Positions 34,701 to 46,700 of a DNA stretch of 64,000 bases are shown here, piece by piece. The translations under genes and the position numbers were made by a program. How positions within the stretch are numbered: the stretch's first letter is position 1; each line of letters begins with the position of its first letter. The notes beneath the pieces were generated by a model. That model had not been told where the DNA came from. It saw only the letters and a program-made list of their open reading frames with translations, and made no database searches. The stretch lies in contig BTRK01000005.1 of assembly GCA_036245805.1 (NCBI GenBank), forward strand, positions 33,337,469 to 33,401,468, given 5' to 3'. The DNA comes from Pristionchus mayeri (taxonomy: Eukaryota > Nematoda > Chromadorea > Rhabditida > Neodiplogasteridae).

Positions 34701-37700
34701 AATATGACAACCTCCCTTATAGGTGGTGACCCAACTTTGAATATTTTCTGACATATGTTCCTCTGTAATAGCAGAATTACTTAGAAAATTGGAAATTCGT
34801 ATCGAAATGGAAAAGATATATGAGTCTAAACATGCAAAAAATCGAAGTTCAGAATATCGAATTTTCTCGAATTGAGAATATGGTCGTTGTTCCTGTGTTA
34901 TATTTTTACCCTACCTTAGTATAGTTAGGCAGTGCATAGAGTTGATCGGATTTCGCTGTTACTCGGCTTAAAATTTCATGTATTTGCGAAATTGCAACCA
35001 TCTTTCTTCTTCTTTGAATTAGTAGACCCCTCTGATTCACGAATTTTTTCACGAAAAGTTGGCTCCAGGGGTAACTTTTCACGAGGAATCAAATAATCTT
35101 AATTAAAAAGACACACATTGAAACACTTTTTCAGGACATAAATTTGGAAATTTCAAAAAGCCACAACCTTTTTTTGTCGATGAGCTAGCTTTTCACTTCC
35201 AACAGTAAAAATGCTTATCTCGTCGAGTTCTTTCAGAAATACTATCTATGTATGGGGTTTGGATCAACCGTTTACGATTTACAAAACAAGACCTCAGCGT
35301 TGAGGCGCGCCACATAAAATCAGGTGTCAGAGATACGGCTTCCTAAGGTCGATTTTCGAACTCTACGTGAAAAGTTACCCCTAAGGGCATCTTAAAATCA
35401 ACACTTTATTTTTTGCTGTACGGCCTCTGGTCAGTTCTCTCAGATAGTCACTCATAAATTTACTCCTATCCCTCGATCCATTACTCACCTTCCTCATCTC
35501 TCTCCTCGTCTCTTCTCTTCTCTCTCTTCACCACCTTGCACTCCACTATCGTCGGAGGTTTCCACGTCGCGTCGATTTCGAAGGCGTCCTGCATATTGTT
35601 ATTATAACGTATAATGAAGAAGTTTTTCATTTTTTCTAAAGAAGATTGATTTTGTCAGAGTTTCCCCATCAGTTCAAGAAGCTACGCTAAAAAATTAGAA
35701 TAAAATACCTTGATCTTCGTCGAGTCCAACAGCGTGGAAAGGGCGCCAATTATGAGAACGAGCGTGGGAGGCTGGAAAGGTCAACGATTATATTATAATT
35801 GCCAAATTATCTGAACATATTTTTGAGAAAATTAAATCAACTAGTAATGTGATAATGAGAAAGACAAGCTGCTCGTGATTACTGGATCGCCTCACTCCAT
35901 GTATTAACCATGTACCACTATTCCACCTGCCCGAATCACTCGGACATCGAACACCTATTTGCCCTTATCGATTGCACGAAAACCCAATAGATGATATTAT
36001 CACGATTTAAAGTGTTCGAGACTCCTCACAGATTTTTAAAGTATAATTGGTTTAGTTGAACGACGACTACAATACTAGCCCAGACAGTCCTGTTCATAGC
36101 ATAATATCACTATGGAACAGCATAACACCTACTCCTTTCCCAACCTCGCTCCCTCCACTGATCTAATGTTTATCGCACTAGATAGCAACTATGAAACATC
36201 ATCACGCCTACTCCTTCCCAGCCCCTCCCCATCCTCTCACCCCTCCCTCGTAGAGACTCCGTCTGCTCTCCGTGTCGTAGTCCCTCTCCAGAAGAATGCG
36301 ACGAAGCTCGTCCATCAGAACCTGCCAAGGGAGATTTTAATGGCTTCGATTATGTCATCATTGTACAATATTCAAAACTCGTTATTTTTTCAAAAAGGCC
36401 ATAATCCACTACGATAAAGACATCACTTGATTATCGGGGAATGGGTATCGGATCACAGTCACTGCTGAAAGGAGATCATACCTGTAGTAAGGAGGAGTGC
36501 TCTCCGGAAGGACGACGAGACAATCGACAACGGTTTCTGCAGAGAATCATAACTTATTTTTAGGGATGACAAAGGATGTGAAAAATCGAAAATCGACTGT
36601 TATAACGGAACTAATAAGCTACATCGTTATTTAGATGCAAGAATGTGTTCATGGTACGTACACCCTCATGTCCAAGTGTAATTAGCAGGGCTATCAATTG
36701 TCATTTGCATACAAAATTCGAAAATCGAAAATTCGCGAAAACACCAATCCTTCCGGAAGGATTTTTCAATAAGTCGGAAGGGTGTAAACATTTTTGGACG
36801 TATAAGTATGGCAAAATGATCCTGAATAGATTTGGGATCCATTGGAATCGACTCTTCCACATGTTTCTTAACTAATTAGCATGTTATGACCGATTTTCGG
36901 AATACTTACTTTAGACCTACTTATTTTAGTGATACATTTATCTAATTTATTATATTTGAGTTTTTCAAACAGGAAACCGACTACTATTGGAGACTCCACG
37001 TTGTTGAGGAGCACGTGAAACACAAAACTTTCCACTAAGTTTCTCCATTCATTTTCCATTTCTGTAATTCATTTTCAGAATTACCCGATTATGAGATCAT
37101 GAATATATTATTTCCGTGGCTTCGAATCATATTGAATTCTGCCTTCTCATTGGATCAATTCGATCTCATCCGATACCCTTCCCTTCTCCTCACCGTATTA
37201 GTGTAATCTTCGCCAAAGCAGCAGCCACTCTGGTCTCCCTCTGATCACTCGCCAGTCTCAGCATCAGAAGACCGTGACCGAAGTCCGAATCGACGGAAGT
37301 CGAGAAGGCGCGCAGGATCTGCCGAGGATCTTACTGATTACTAGGATCTTACTGAGGTACTAGAGTTGGCAATACGATAATAACGAGACCGCTATTCCTC
37401 TCCCTCTTCCTATCCGAGGTCACGAGACCGGAATAGAGGCGAGCGCGCGTTACGGTCTCGTTATGAGAGGGATGGGAAGCGGTCTCGTTATTCTCGTTAT
37501 TCTCGCTACGGTTACCGCCAGTTAGGAGGGAAGGGACGTGGGCGAGAGAGCATGGGAAATTGAGAGAGCGCAGAGAAGGGATCGAGGGGGAGAGCGAGGT
37601 AACGAGAATAACGAGACCGCTTCCCATCTCGTTATCTCTGACCCGAGGTAACGAGACCGGAATGGAAGCGCGCGCGTGTTACGGGCTCGTTATATCGGTA

Positions 37701-40700
37701 TCGTTTAGCCATCCCTATTAGGTACAACATGCGGTTAGTCAGGCAAAGTGAGAAAGCGAATAGATAGGTTCAGTTTAAATGGTTCAAATGGATGAGATAA
37801 ATCGAACATGTTCGGGCACGTGCTAGTTTAAACAGAGAATGCGGCACCACATCACCTATCAATTTTCTGTTGTGGGAAGATTCCTCTAGCTAGATCTCTT
37901 TTACAATTTTGACCATTTTTTTCTTCAACCAAATTTATGTTTCGCTCAAATTTTATATTTAGTAAATGCCCGCTATACCACGCCGTTCACGAAAGAATCG
38001 AGCTAGAATCGCAATTCTTGGGAATGGGAAGAAAATCTGGAAATTGGTTCTGACCAGTTTTGGGCACCTTGAGGCATGCCTGACAGTCCCCCAAAGTATT
38101 ATTTTGCATACCTCATTTTCAAGCTCCCGGCATCAGGTCGGAGATCGGCACCTTCTCCTTTCACGGCGATTATCTCATTTCTCATGTAAGATAATCGAAA
38201 TTTGCTCTATCAGTGACCCCACTCATTTTTCGAGCTCTATCGATCCATGTAAACCATTTTCCATAAAATTCAATTTTAACGGTGCTACATTCATTGTCGA
38301 TTTTCTCAAAAATGTAGGAAAAGGTGCAGCTCAAAATTCCACAGCTCATGCAGCGTATCAAGAGCTTTAGAATGAATGGCTTGCGCAAAAAATACGATCT
38401 CACCTGTGTAAGTTATGTACATTTTAGTTTTCCTTATAATTTGAACTTTATTTTCAACAGAATAATTAAGAGAAAGTGATCATTCTTGACCTCATTTTCC
38501 GAAGAGAGCGGTGTGAGGGTGAATTATACTGTTGAAAATAAAGTTCAAATGATAAGGAAAACTAAAATGTACATAACTTACACAGGTGAGATCGTATTTT
38601 TTGCGCAAGCCATTCATTCTAAAGCTCTTGAGACGCTGCATGAGCTGTGGAATTTTGAGCTGCACCTTTTCCTACATTTTCGAGAAAATCGACAATAAAT
38701 GTAGCACCGTTAAAATTGAATTTTATGGAAAATGGTTTACATGGATCGATAGAGCTCGAAAAATGAGTGGGGTCACTGATAGAGCAAATTTCGATTATCT
38801 TACACGAGAAATGAGATAATCGCCGTGAAAGGAGAAGGTGCCGATCTCCGACCTGATGCCGGGAGCTTGAAAATGAGGTATGCAAAATAATACTTTGGGG
38901 GACTGTCAGGCATGCCTCAAGGTGCCCAAAACTGGTCAGAACCAATTTCCAGATTTTCTTTCCATTCCGTGTCTCAGCTCGAATCACTCGTGAGAGGCGT
39001 GATACTCACCTCACTGCCAAATTCCGCGTCCTGTTCGCATCGCTTGCAGCGACGTGCGAATCTGAACCAACAAATGGAATTATTGGGAAATTATTTTATA
39101 TCTTGCGAAACTCAATCATACAGAGGTTGTCTGTGGACGTTTCCTATGAGATGCTGTTGAAACCTATTATCACAATGCTTGATATTTTGCGACAAATAAA
39201 CAATGAGAACAAACAACTGCCTAAACAGAGAGGGATGGTAACTCATCAATCGATACCCTTTGATCTACCGTACCTCGTCATTCTGCAGGGCGGCGTGCAC
39301 AGCGCGTGGAAGATGCGCGAGTGGAAGTGCATCGAGAGAAGACCCTGGAAACATAAACAACACTTTCTGGTTAACTGCAAAAGTTCACCATCTCACGCCT
39401 ACTAAAGACACTAATGAACCATAAAATCACAAAGAATAAATGCGTATACCAGACTGAACATTTTGATTTGCCAATAATTCCTAAAAAACCAATACTTTCA
39501 GTATTCGCTGCACTCATCTCCTTCCTCGATAGCCCAATCGATACAGTACCCCTCACCTCAATGGAGTGTCTGCTGTCGGCCATTCGCTTCAGTGGTCTGC
39601 CCAGTCTCGTCGAGTGGGGAGATACCATTCGCAGCAGCGAGAGAAGACACTTCTGAATTCAAAGTTGTTTTTACAGGTGCTCATAGAGTGATTAATCATC
39701 AGGGTCCTTCCCGTGATATCTACCAAGGGCACAACTGAAAATAGCCAGGGGAAAGAAAGCGGAAATGTGAAGCAACTGCTTCTTAACTTCTCGTGGCGGA
39801 TAAAATCGATATTGTGAGTCTCACCACGAGATCCTCCCTCATCAGATACGGTAGATTCGCGTCCTCGTTCGCCTGCCAGCCCACCAGCCACAACTCGTTG
39901 TCCACCACCTGAAAAAGAAGGAGATAACAACGATGTTCGATTTTTGCAACATCTCAATCTGACATCGCAACCATTAGTTTCAAAATTAGAGCCCCATCAC
40001 TTTGTGTTTCAAACAGCCCTTATAATCTTTACCATTCGGAGATCTTCGATTTCATCTTAGTCCCCGGTGTTCAATTAACCATATAAAAAACCTACTTCCC
40101 GTTTAACACTGCTCCCCATATTCTCCATCCCCCCATCATTACCTGCTTCATCATCTTCCTCTCCCTCTCCGTGCCCTCTTCCTCCTCTTCCTTCTCTTCT
40201 CCGCCGCCAGAAATGCTCTCAGCCCTGCCTCGAGACGCCAGAGATTCACTGCAAAAGTTGAATTGAGGAATCAATTATTGAATGGGAGCTTTATTTTAAT
40301 TTTTAGAATGGAAAACCCGGAAAAATCATTGATTCTCGCGAAGCATTTCCTATCTAGCAAAGCCAGAACACACAATCGCCTGGTCTGCTAAACAGACGAT
40401 CATAAAATTATTCATCGTCATCGTCTTCACAACTTTCGTGTATCCGTGTATGAATACACCATAAACACACTCTCCCCTATCATAACCCAGAGTCAAGCAA
40501 TATTCCCTCCAACCGTACCACGGTGACGCCGCTGTGCTGCTCCAGTCGGGCGTTTGCCTGCTCGAGGATGGCGGCGAGAGGGAGAGACGGGAGTCGGGGG
40601 AGGAGAGATGGAGGGGAGACATGAAGGGAGGCGAGTGGGGCGAGTAGAGGGGAGAGCGGGAGTGAGGGGGAGAGGGAGAGGAGGAGAAGGAGGGAGAGAA

Positions 40701-43700
40701 GGGCGCCGTTGTGGGAGCTGCTGCGTACGACTGCAATGGGAAGAGTAAGGGTTAGGACATCAAGGTAGATTTTTTTCATTGACTGGGTAACTGCGGTTTC
40801 GACTACAGCACAAGATAGTACAAAACCCCCCGAAAGCAATGATGAGTAGGCTGATGGTATAAACTAAATCATGAATTAATAGTAAGTACGGTGAATGCAG
40901 GGATAACTCAAAGAATACAGTATCCCCCTCACTGGATACGGTAGGCCATACGATAGCTCACCAGACTGAGTGCCTGTCCATCGAGTGGTCTCTTCTCGTT
41001 CCTCGACCGTCGTTCCTGTCTCTGCTCGGGCTCCACGAGAATCGGCGACCACGGACGATGCGAGGTGTCGCGGTCCCGCAGCGAAATCGGCTGAGAAGAG
41101 GATACGGTAATCGATCGATAATACAATGTCAATTTACGATAGCATTTTATTTTTTTCAAATATACTTTTACATCAACTTTTCAACTAGTGCAATTGGTGT
41201 CAGGAAGTGGTCTACAGTTTCACTTTCGGCACATATTCCTGTTCTACTTCGAGAAAGCAATTCTTGGTGCACCGCCTGTACAATTAAAAAAAAATTTCAA
41301 ATTTGGAAAGAGCTAGATAAACCATGTGCCTCTATCATCACACCCCTCTCCCCCTACCTCGCACTCCTCTCCGTAACAGTCGACGTACTCTCCGACGTGC
41401 TTTATGACGCAGTCGAGGAAGACTCGCGAGCGGCAGAGATACGCCATCGACGTCGTGTCGTGCACCAGGTGTCTGCAGAGATGGAATAGATGCGTTTTAT
41501 ATGTCATTACGATTTTCCAGACAGTAATTTGGGATATTCTTCCCATCCCATTTCTGTTGTAGACAGATCTCGCATCCTAAATTGAAAATCACTCAACTCA
41601 TTGAAACCGTTTAAAAAATCCCCAACAAAAGCTATGAAGTCAAATATTATGCGAAAACTTTTCATTTTGCCTTTGGTTCTCTTGTGGGGGAAGGGATGCC
41701 AGTCGAATCGAGAGATTGAGGCGGCAGGGTGAATAGAGAGCGCGCTCCCTCGAACCACACACGCGCAACGCACCACACTCTCGAGACATTTCAAAACAAG
41801 AGCACAAATGTTGTGCTTTTAATTGCAAAACAAGATTTATCTGATCGGTGCGCCTTTGAGTCGCACTGGCTGAATCTCTATTGAGAACGACTATCACCAG
41901 CCTACACTTTGCATCATATTAAAATGATAATTTTCAATAGCACAGTTAATGCGCTAACGTTCTCCCACTGATTCGTTGCTACGTTACAAATCGCACGTCT
42001 CATATTATTCTCTCGTTGTATAGCTCGTCTTTCATAACAACATTCGTATTGCTAGAAAATTCATATTCTTCCATCTGTATCTGTTTTGTCCTTGCTGTTA
42101 TTAAAATATAATCAGTCAGAAGGGAAACGATTAAAAACATGGACAGGCGACGCTCAAGAGCTCGGCGACTCCACACGAGCGAGCAATCATCAAGCCACGT
42201 GAGGCATTTTCCGCTTTCATGATTCATATACATCGTCATCTATGAACGGTGTTTTGCAAGCATTACTCAGCCACATTGTTCACAATCATATGATTTACAG
42301 GCCGGCAACCGCATCAGCCCTTCCAATCGTCTTGAGGACAAGCCAGACGAGCCTCCATCGACATCGACGGTAAAAGATGATCGTTCATCTGCCGACACAC
42401 TCTCAGCTGCTGATGTTGTCATTGAGGAAGAGCAGGTTTGTATGCAGTTATCGCGAGAAAACTGTCCTCAATTTTCAAAAAATAGATAACTGAAGATCTT
42501 CTTGCAGGCCTACGACATGGACAGGATGATCTTGGTCGAGGGAGTCGAAGAGTTCTTAGAAGAAAGCCCCCGAGACGTCGCTGCTCATGAAGAAGTGGCT
42601 GATCTTTTCATAGCTGAGGCTCTTCTCGACGGCTCCTCGACCACCCAGGACGCACCAGAAGACGACGAAGCCCCCCCTGAGCGTTTGGATGTCAGGCTCA
42701 TCGACAGCCAGGGTGTCTCACAACTGCGTGAGCAATTCGCCCAAGAGGACGGCGTTGTCGCCCTCAACGACGGCGTCGATTGGTTCGTCCTCCGTGGAGA
42801 CGACGTGCAGATGGACGCCGTCGAGATCTGGCCGCCGCCCGGGCAACCGCACTCTGACCCCGACATCGGTCCCATGCTGGCAGACGGCGTGCAGCAACGT
42901 CGACCCCGACGTCTTCGAACGCCTACCGCGCCTTCTTCCATAGTGACGCGCTCAGCGAGACGTGCGGAAGTCGCGGCAACACTCAGGCGAAGCGCCAGCC
43001 CTCAGGGCCCTTGGCCGCACCTCGAAGAGTATATAATAAGCAGTAGCCCGTCCATAGACAGCCTGTACTCCGTTCCCTCCTCTCCTCCTCCTCCTCCACT
43101 TCGTCGTCGGCGTTTCCAAAATTCTCCGCCCGCTATAGACGAAGCCGAGGTTGAGCGGCTTTCACAGGAGCTAAATGAGCGGATGAACGGTGAACGGGAC
43201 CTCGATCGGCTGCTAGACGAACTTTTTGAAGATATCCAGGTGAGAAATTGCTTCTATATTTACGGAATCACTATTCTCAAGTTCCTAATATTACGAATAT
43301 ACGCTGATTTTGTAGCGGACGCACCGAGCCGCCTTTCGCGCACGCCTTCCTGAGTCAGACGAAGATGATATCGAAGTGCTAGATATACTGGAGAGGAGAG
43401 CGAGAAGAGCAGGATACGGTGAAGAGAACGAGGAGGAGGAAGCTCAAAACATCGAGCGGGAGAATATGGAGAGGGCGGAGCGCATCAAGAAGGCCGTCGA
43501 TGCGAATAACCACAAGTGAGTTTACTGATATAAACATTCATAGTCTACTATGCATATTATTTTAAATGCATCTATCTCCTAATTAGAGCGAAAATATGGC
43601 TGCTAGCAAGTTATTAATCAGCAATTGGCCTTCGCAGGGACTCGCTCCTGAAGCGGTACTCGCGCACCTGTGGCATCTGCACCACTCCCAATCCGCCCGT

Positions 43701-46700
43701 CCGCTACGCGCTCGCCGCTTGCGGCCATATGGTCTGTGCGGCATGCGTGGAGCAACTGAATCGTGTATCCTCCAAGGAGGTAAGTACCGCTGTCTCACTC
43801 AGGTTTCATGATATCTAGTTTGCGATTACTATACGAGAAAGAAATGAAATTTTTTTATTGCAGGTGACCTGTCCCTTCTGTCGCGCTGAAACCAGCTATG
43901 TGAGGTTGTTCGAGGTCGAAGAGGAGAGCGTGGACGGTCACGCTGCAGAAGTAGCGATGGAAGCACCTGCAGCTCCTGCAGCGACTCCGGCAGCTGCGAC
44001 TAAAGGGCGTCGCAAGCGCGCCGCACCATCTTCGTCGGCCATCGTCACTCGCAGCGCACGACGTGCTGCACAGCGGCGCTTAGCAGCACACACTTAGATA
44101 CTCAACAGATCCTATTCGTAGCTTTACTGGCCCGATTTGCACATCAGCACTTGTTGATTGAGCTTTCTCCTGTTTAGTGCACCGTTATTCGGCAAGTACC
44201 AATTGCATTGCTATCTATAGTAAAGGGTATTCTTGTCTTCCTTCACTAGCCCTATCCTTGTGCTCGCGCTCTTGTCCAATTCGATTTTTTCCTCAGCTCT
44301 CTCAGGGCTTTATCGGAATACGTTATAGATAAAAATATTAATTTAAAATTGAAATCACGTCAGGATATTCTTTAAAAAACAAATAATATCAGAAGCCAAC
44401 CCAGAAGCGCCGATCAATAAGGTAGTTTCTATAGCATCATAAACCCACGTCCGCTCACTCATCCCACACAAACGCGTCCTTTCTCGCAATGCTATGATAC
44501 AATTTCCTTATTACTGTTCGTAGATATGTGCTAAAGGTCATATACTTATATTTCTTATATTACCCGCAACGCCAAATTTAAAGTTCTACATGTCTGAATT
44601 AATTTTAATTTATATTATTGAAAAAAAGAACCATGTTGGTAGCAATAATCGTTGTGCCCCACTGAGAAACATGTACGCGACGCATCAACACATACGCGTG
44701 CGGCAAAAATACGTCATAAATGCAACGCTGTTGTTATTGTTTTCTTTTCAGGAAAAATACAGATATTTCGTAGATATTTCGGGCAGTTGGTGTTGGATTA
44801 GTGGCCCATACACATCAGCCTAACTGTATACATTCTTGAAATGCACATCATCAGCCTTCTATCCTGCCCTTCCATGTTTCCCAATCTCGCTCTCCAAAAA
44901 TCGATGTAACATTTCTCGCTCAAAAACATACTTCCTTGCGCACTTTAATTTGTTTGTTACTATTCTGTTACTAAGAACATCGCTTTCTTACTTTCGTTAG
45001 TAATTCACCACTGTTCCAAATTCCAGGTATTATGCCTGGGGCGCGAGGAGGCCGCACGTTTGTCAACCCGAATTTTTCGCAATCGTCCGCCGCTACTAGC
45101 GAAGCGATCACGACACCAGGAAGACAGGTACCTAAGCAATACAAGTAGAACCAATGCGTTTGGACGGTCATTGCTATTTCACTCACTACGATATAGAGTA
45201 CACCTCAGGCTGCTACTTCGAACGATGCTCGCTCTGGCGACAACTCGTTGTGGCCAACTGCGGGAGGCCGCCCTCCTCGTCGGCAGCGAGACAATCGCCC
45301 GCTAGCGAATAGCCAGAACGAGAGTGCGGAGGCTTCCGCAGCCGCAGACTCTGCCCAGCCGAACAGCGGCAACAACAGGGGACGTCGCAGTGGTGGTGGA
45401 GCCCGCAATCGTCGAGGCGGTGGCCGCACACGACCGTGGTCGCCGTCGATGGAGGCGGGAAACTTCGGAACGAACCGTGCACAGGTATCTTTCCTGTCCG
45501 TTCTCCTCTACTCATCTGTTGCTTAGAGCTAGATAGACTAAATTTTACAACATCTTAATGTAAGGGCTTCTTCCAGTTGCAGTTTTAATTATACCATTAC
45601 AGGCCAATCAATCGACCGATCTCCGTGCCATTTCCGGAAATTGGGCAATGAACCGACCGGCGCGGTATGGTGGTAATCCATGGAATCGCCCGCGTAACGC
45701 GGAGTCCGCCACACCGGCTCTTTCCACTCGCACAACAGCTGGGCCGGGAGAGAGGATCAACACCAATGGACCCCACCGGCGCAGCCTTGGTTTCCAACCC
45801 CAGCGATGGGACCCGATGATTGACGATGAATGGGGAGACGACGTGGATCAGGAAAACCAAGCATTGCCAAGCGGATTCGCCACGGACCGACCTCGTGCTA
45901 GCACCGCCACTGGGCGTCGCAACGGAGGTGCTCGCGCCACTCCCCATCCATGGGGTGATACCGATGACAGCGACGCCTTCCATCTAGTTTCCTACACTCC
46001 GCCTGTACCTCATCCACCACGCACTACGTCCTCTCGCGGAGCACGCGGCGGAGGCCGCAACAGCAACACCCGTGGAGGACGAGCTGTGGCCTCTGCCACG
46101 ACTACCGGCCGAAACTCGCAGGGATGGGGCAATAACGACGACGACGACAGCCTCGCCAACGCCTTCTGGGATGCTCCAGAATCGGAATCTCGTCCGACTC
46201 GTGGTGGACGCGGTAGACGTGGACGCGAAGCTTCCTCTGCCACTGTCCCTCTCTTCGACTGGAGACAACCCTCGCCCGATCCATACTCTTCACCGCCGCC
46301 CTCCTACAGCCCGCCCGGCCACGAGCACTGGAGCACGAACGCATCCGATGGCTACGATCGCGATCATGCGTACAGTCCGCCCGATTGGGCTGCCGAGTGG
46401 GATTACGAGGCGGGCGAGCGCGATGTGGTGGACTGGTGGTCGCCTCAAACGCACGACATCCCTCGCATCGCACGAGATCAACGATTCGGTGGTGATGGCG
46501 GCTCCGGTTTTGGAAGGGCCTACGTGCAGCAGCCGCAGTCGGCCGCTTCGACACGCGGTCGTCGCAACCGACGACGCACGCGTGCTGCGGCTGCAGCTAG
46601 ACAGCAGGAGCAGCTGATGCGGGCCGACAACTGGGCGCCGCCCGACTACCACGAGTGGGGACTTTCCGGACACCATGACAGCCTCGAAAACATCACCGTG

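Noticed and set aside
37360..37705. CRISPR-like array
   Set aside because: Repeat words occur in both orientations with irregular spacing in a nuclear nematode intron; there are no regular spacers and no cas genes.
38182..38987. Pairs of nearly identical open frames around 38.2-39.0 kb
   Set aside because: The repeated frames are the two arms of the 37978-39004 palindrome, not paralogous genes.
40554..40748. Plus-strand Gly/Arg/Glu-rich open frame
   Set aside because: It is the complement of the Ser/Pro-rich linker exon of the ARM-BTB gene, whose flanking splice phases fit.
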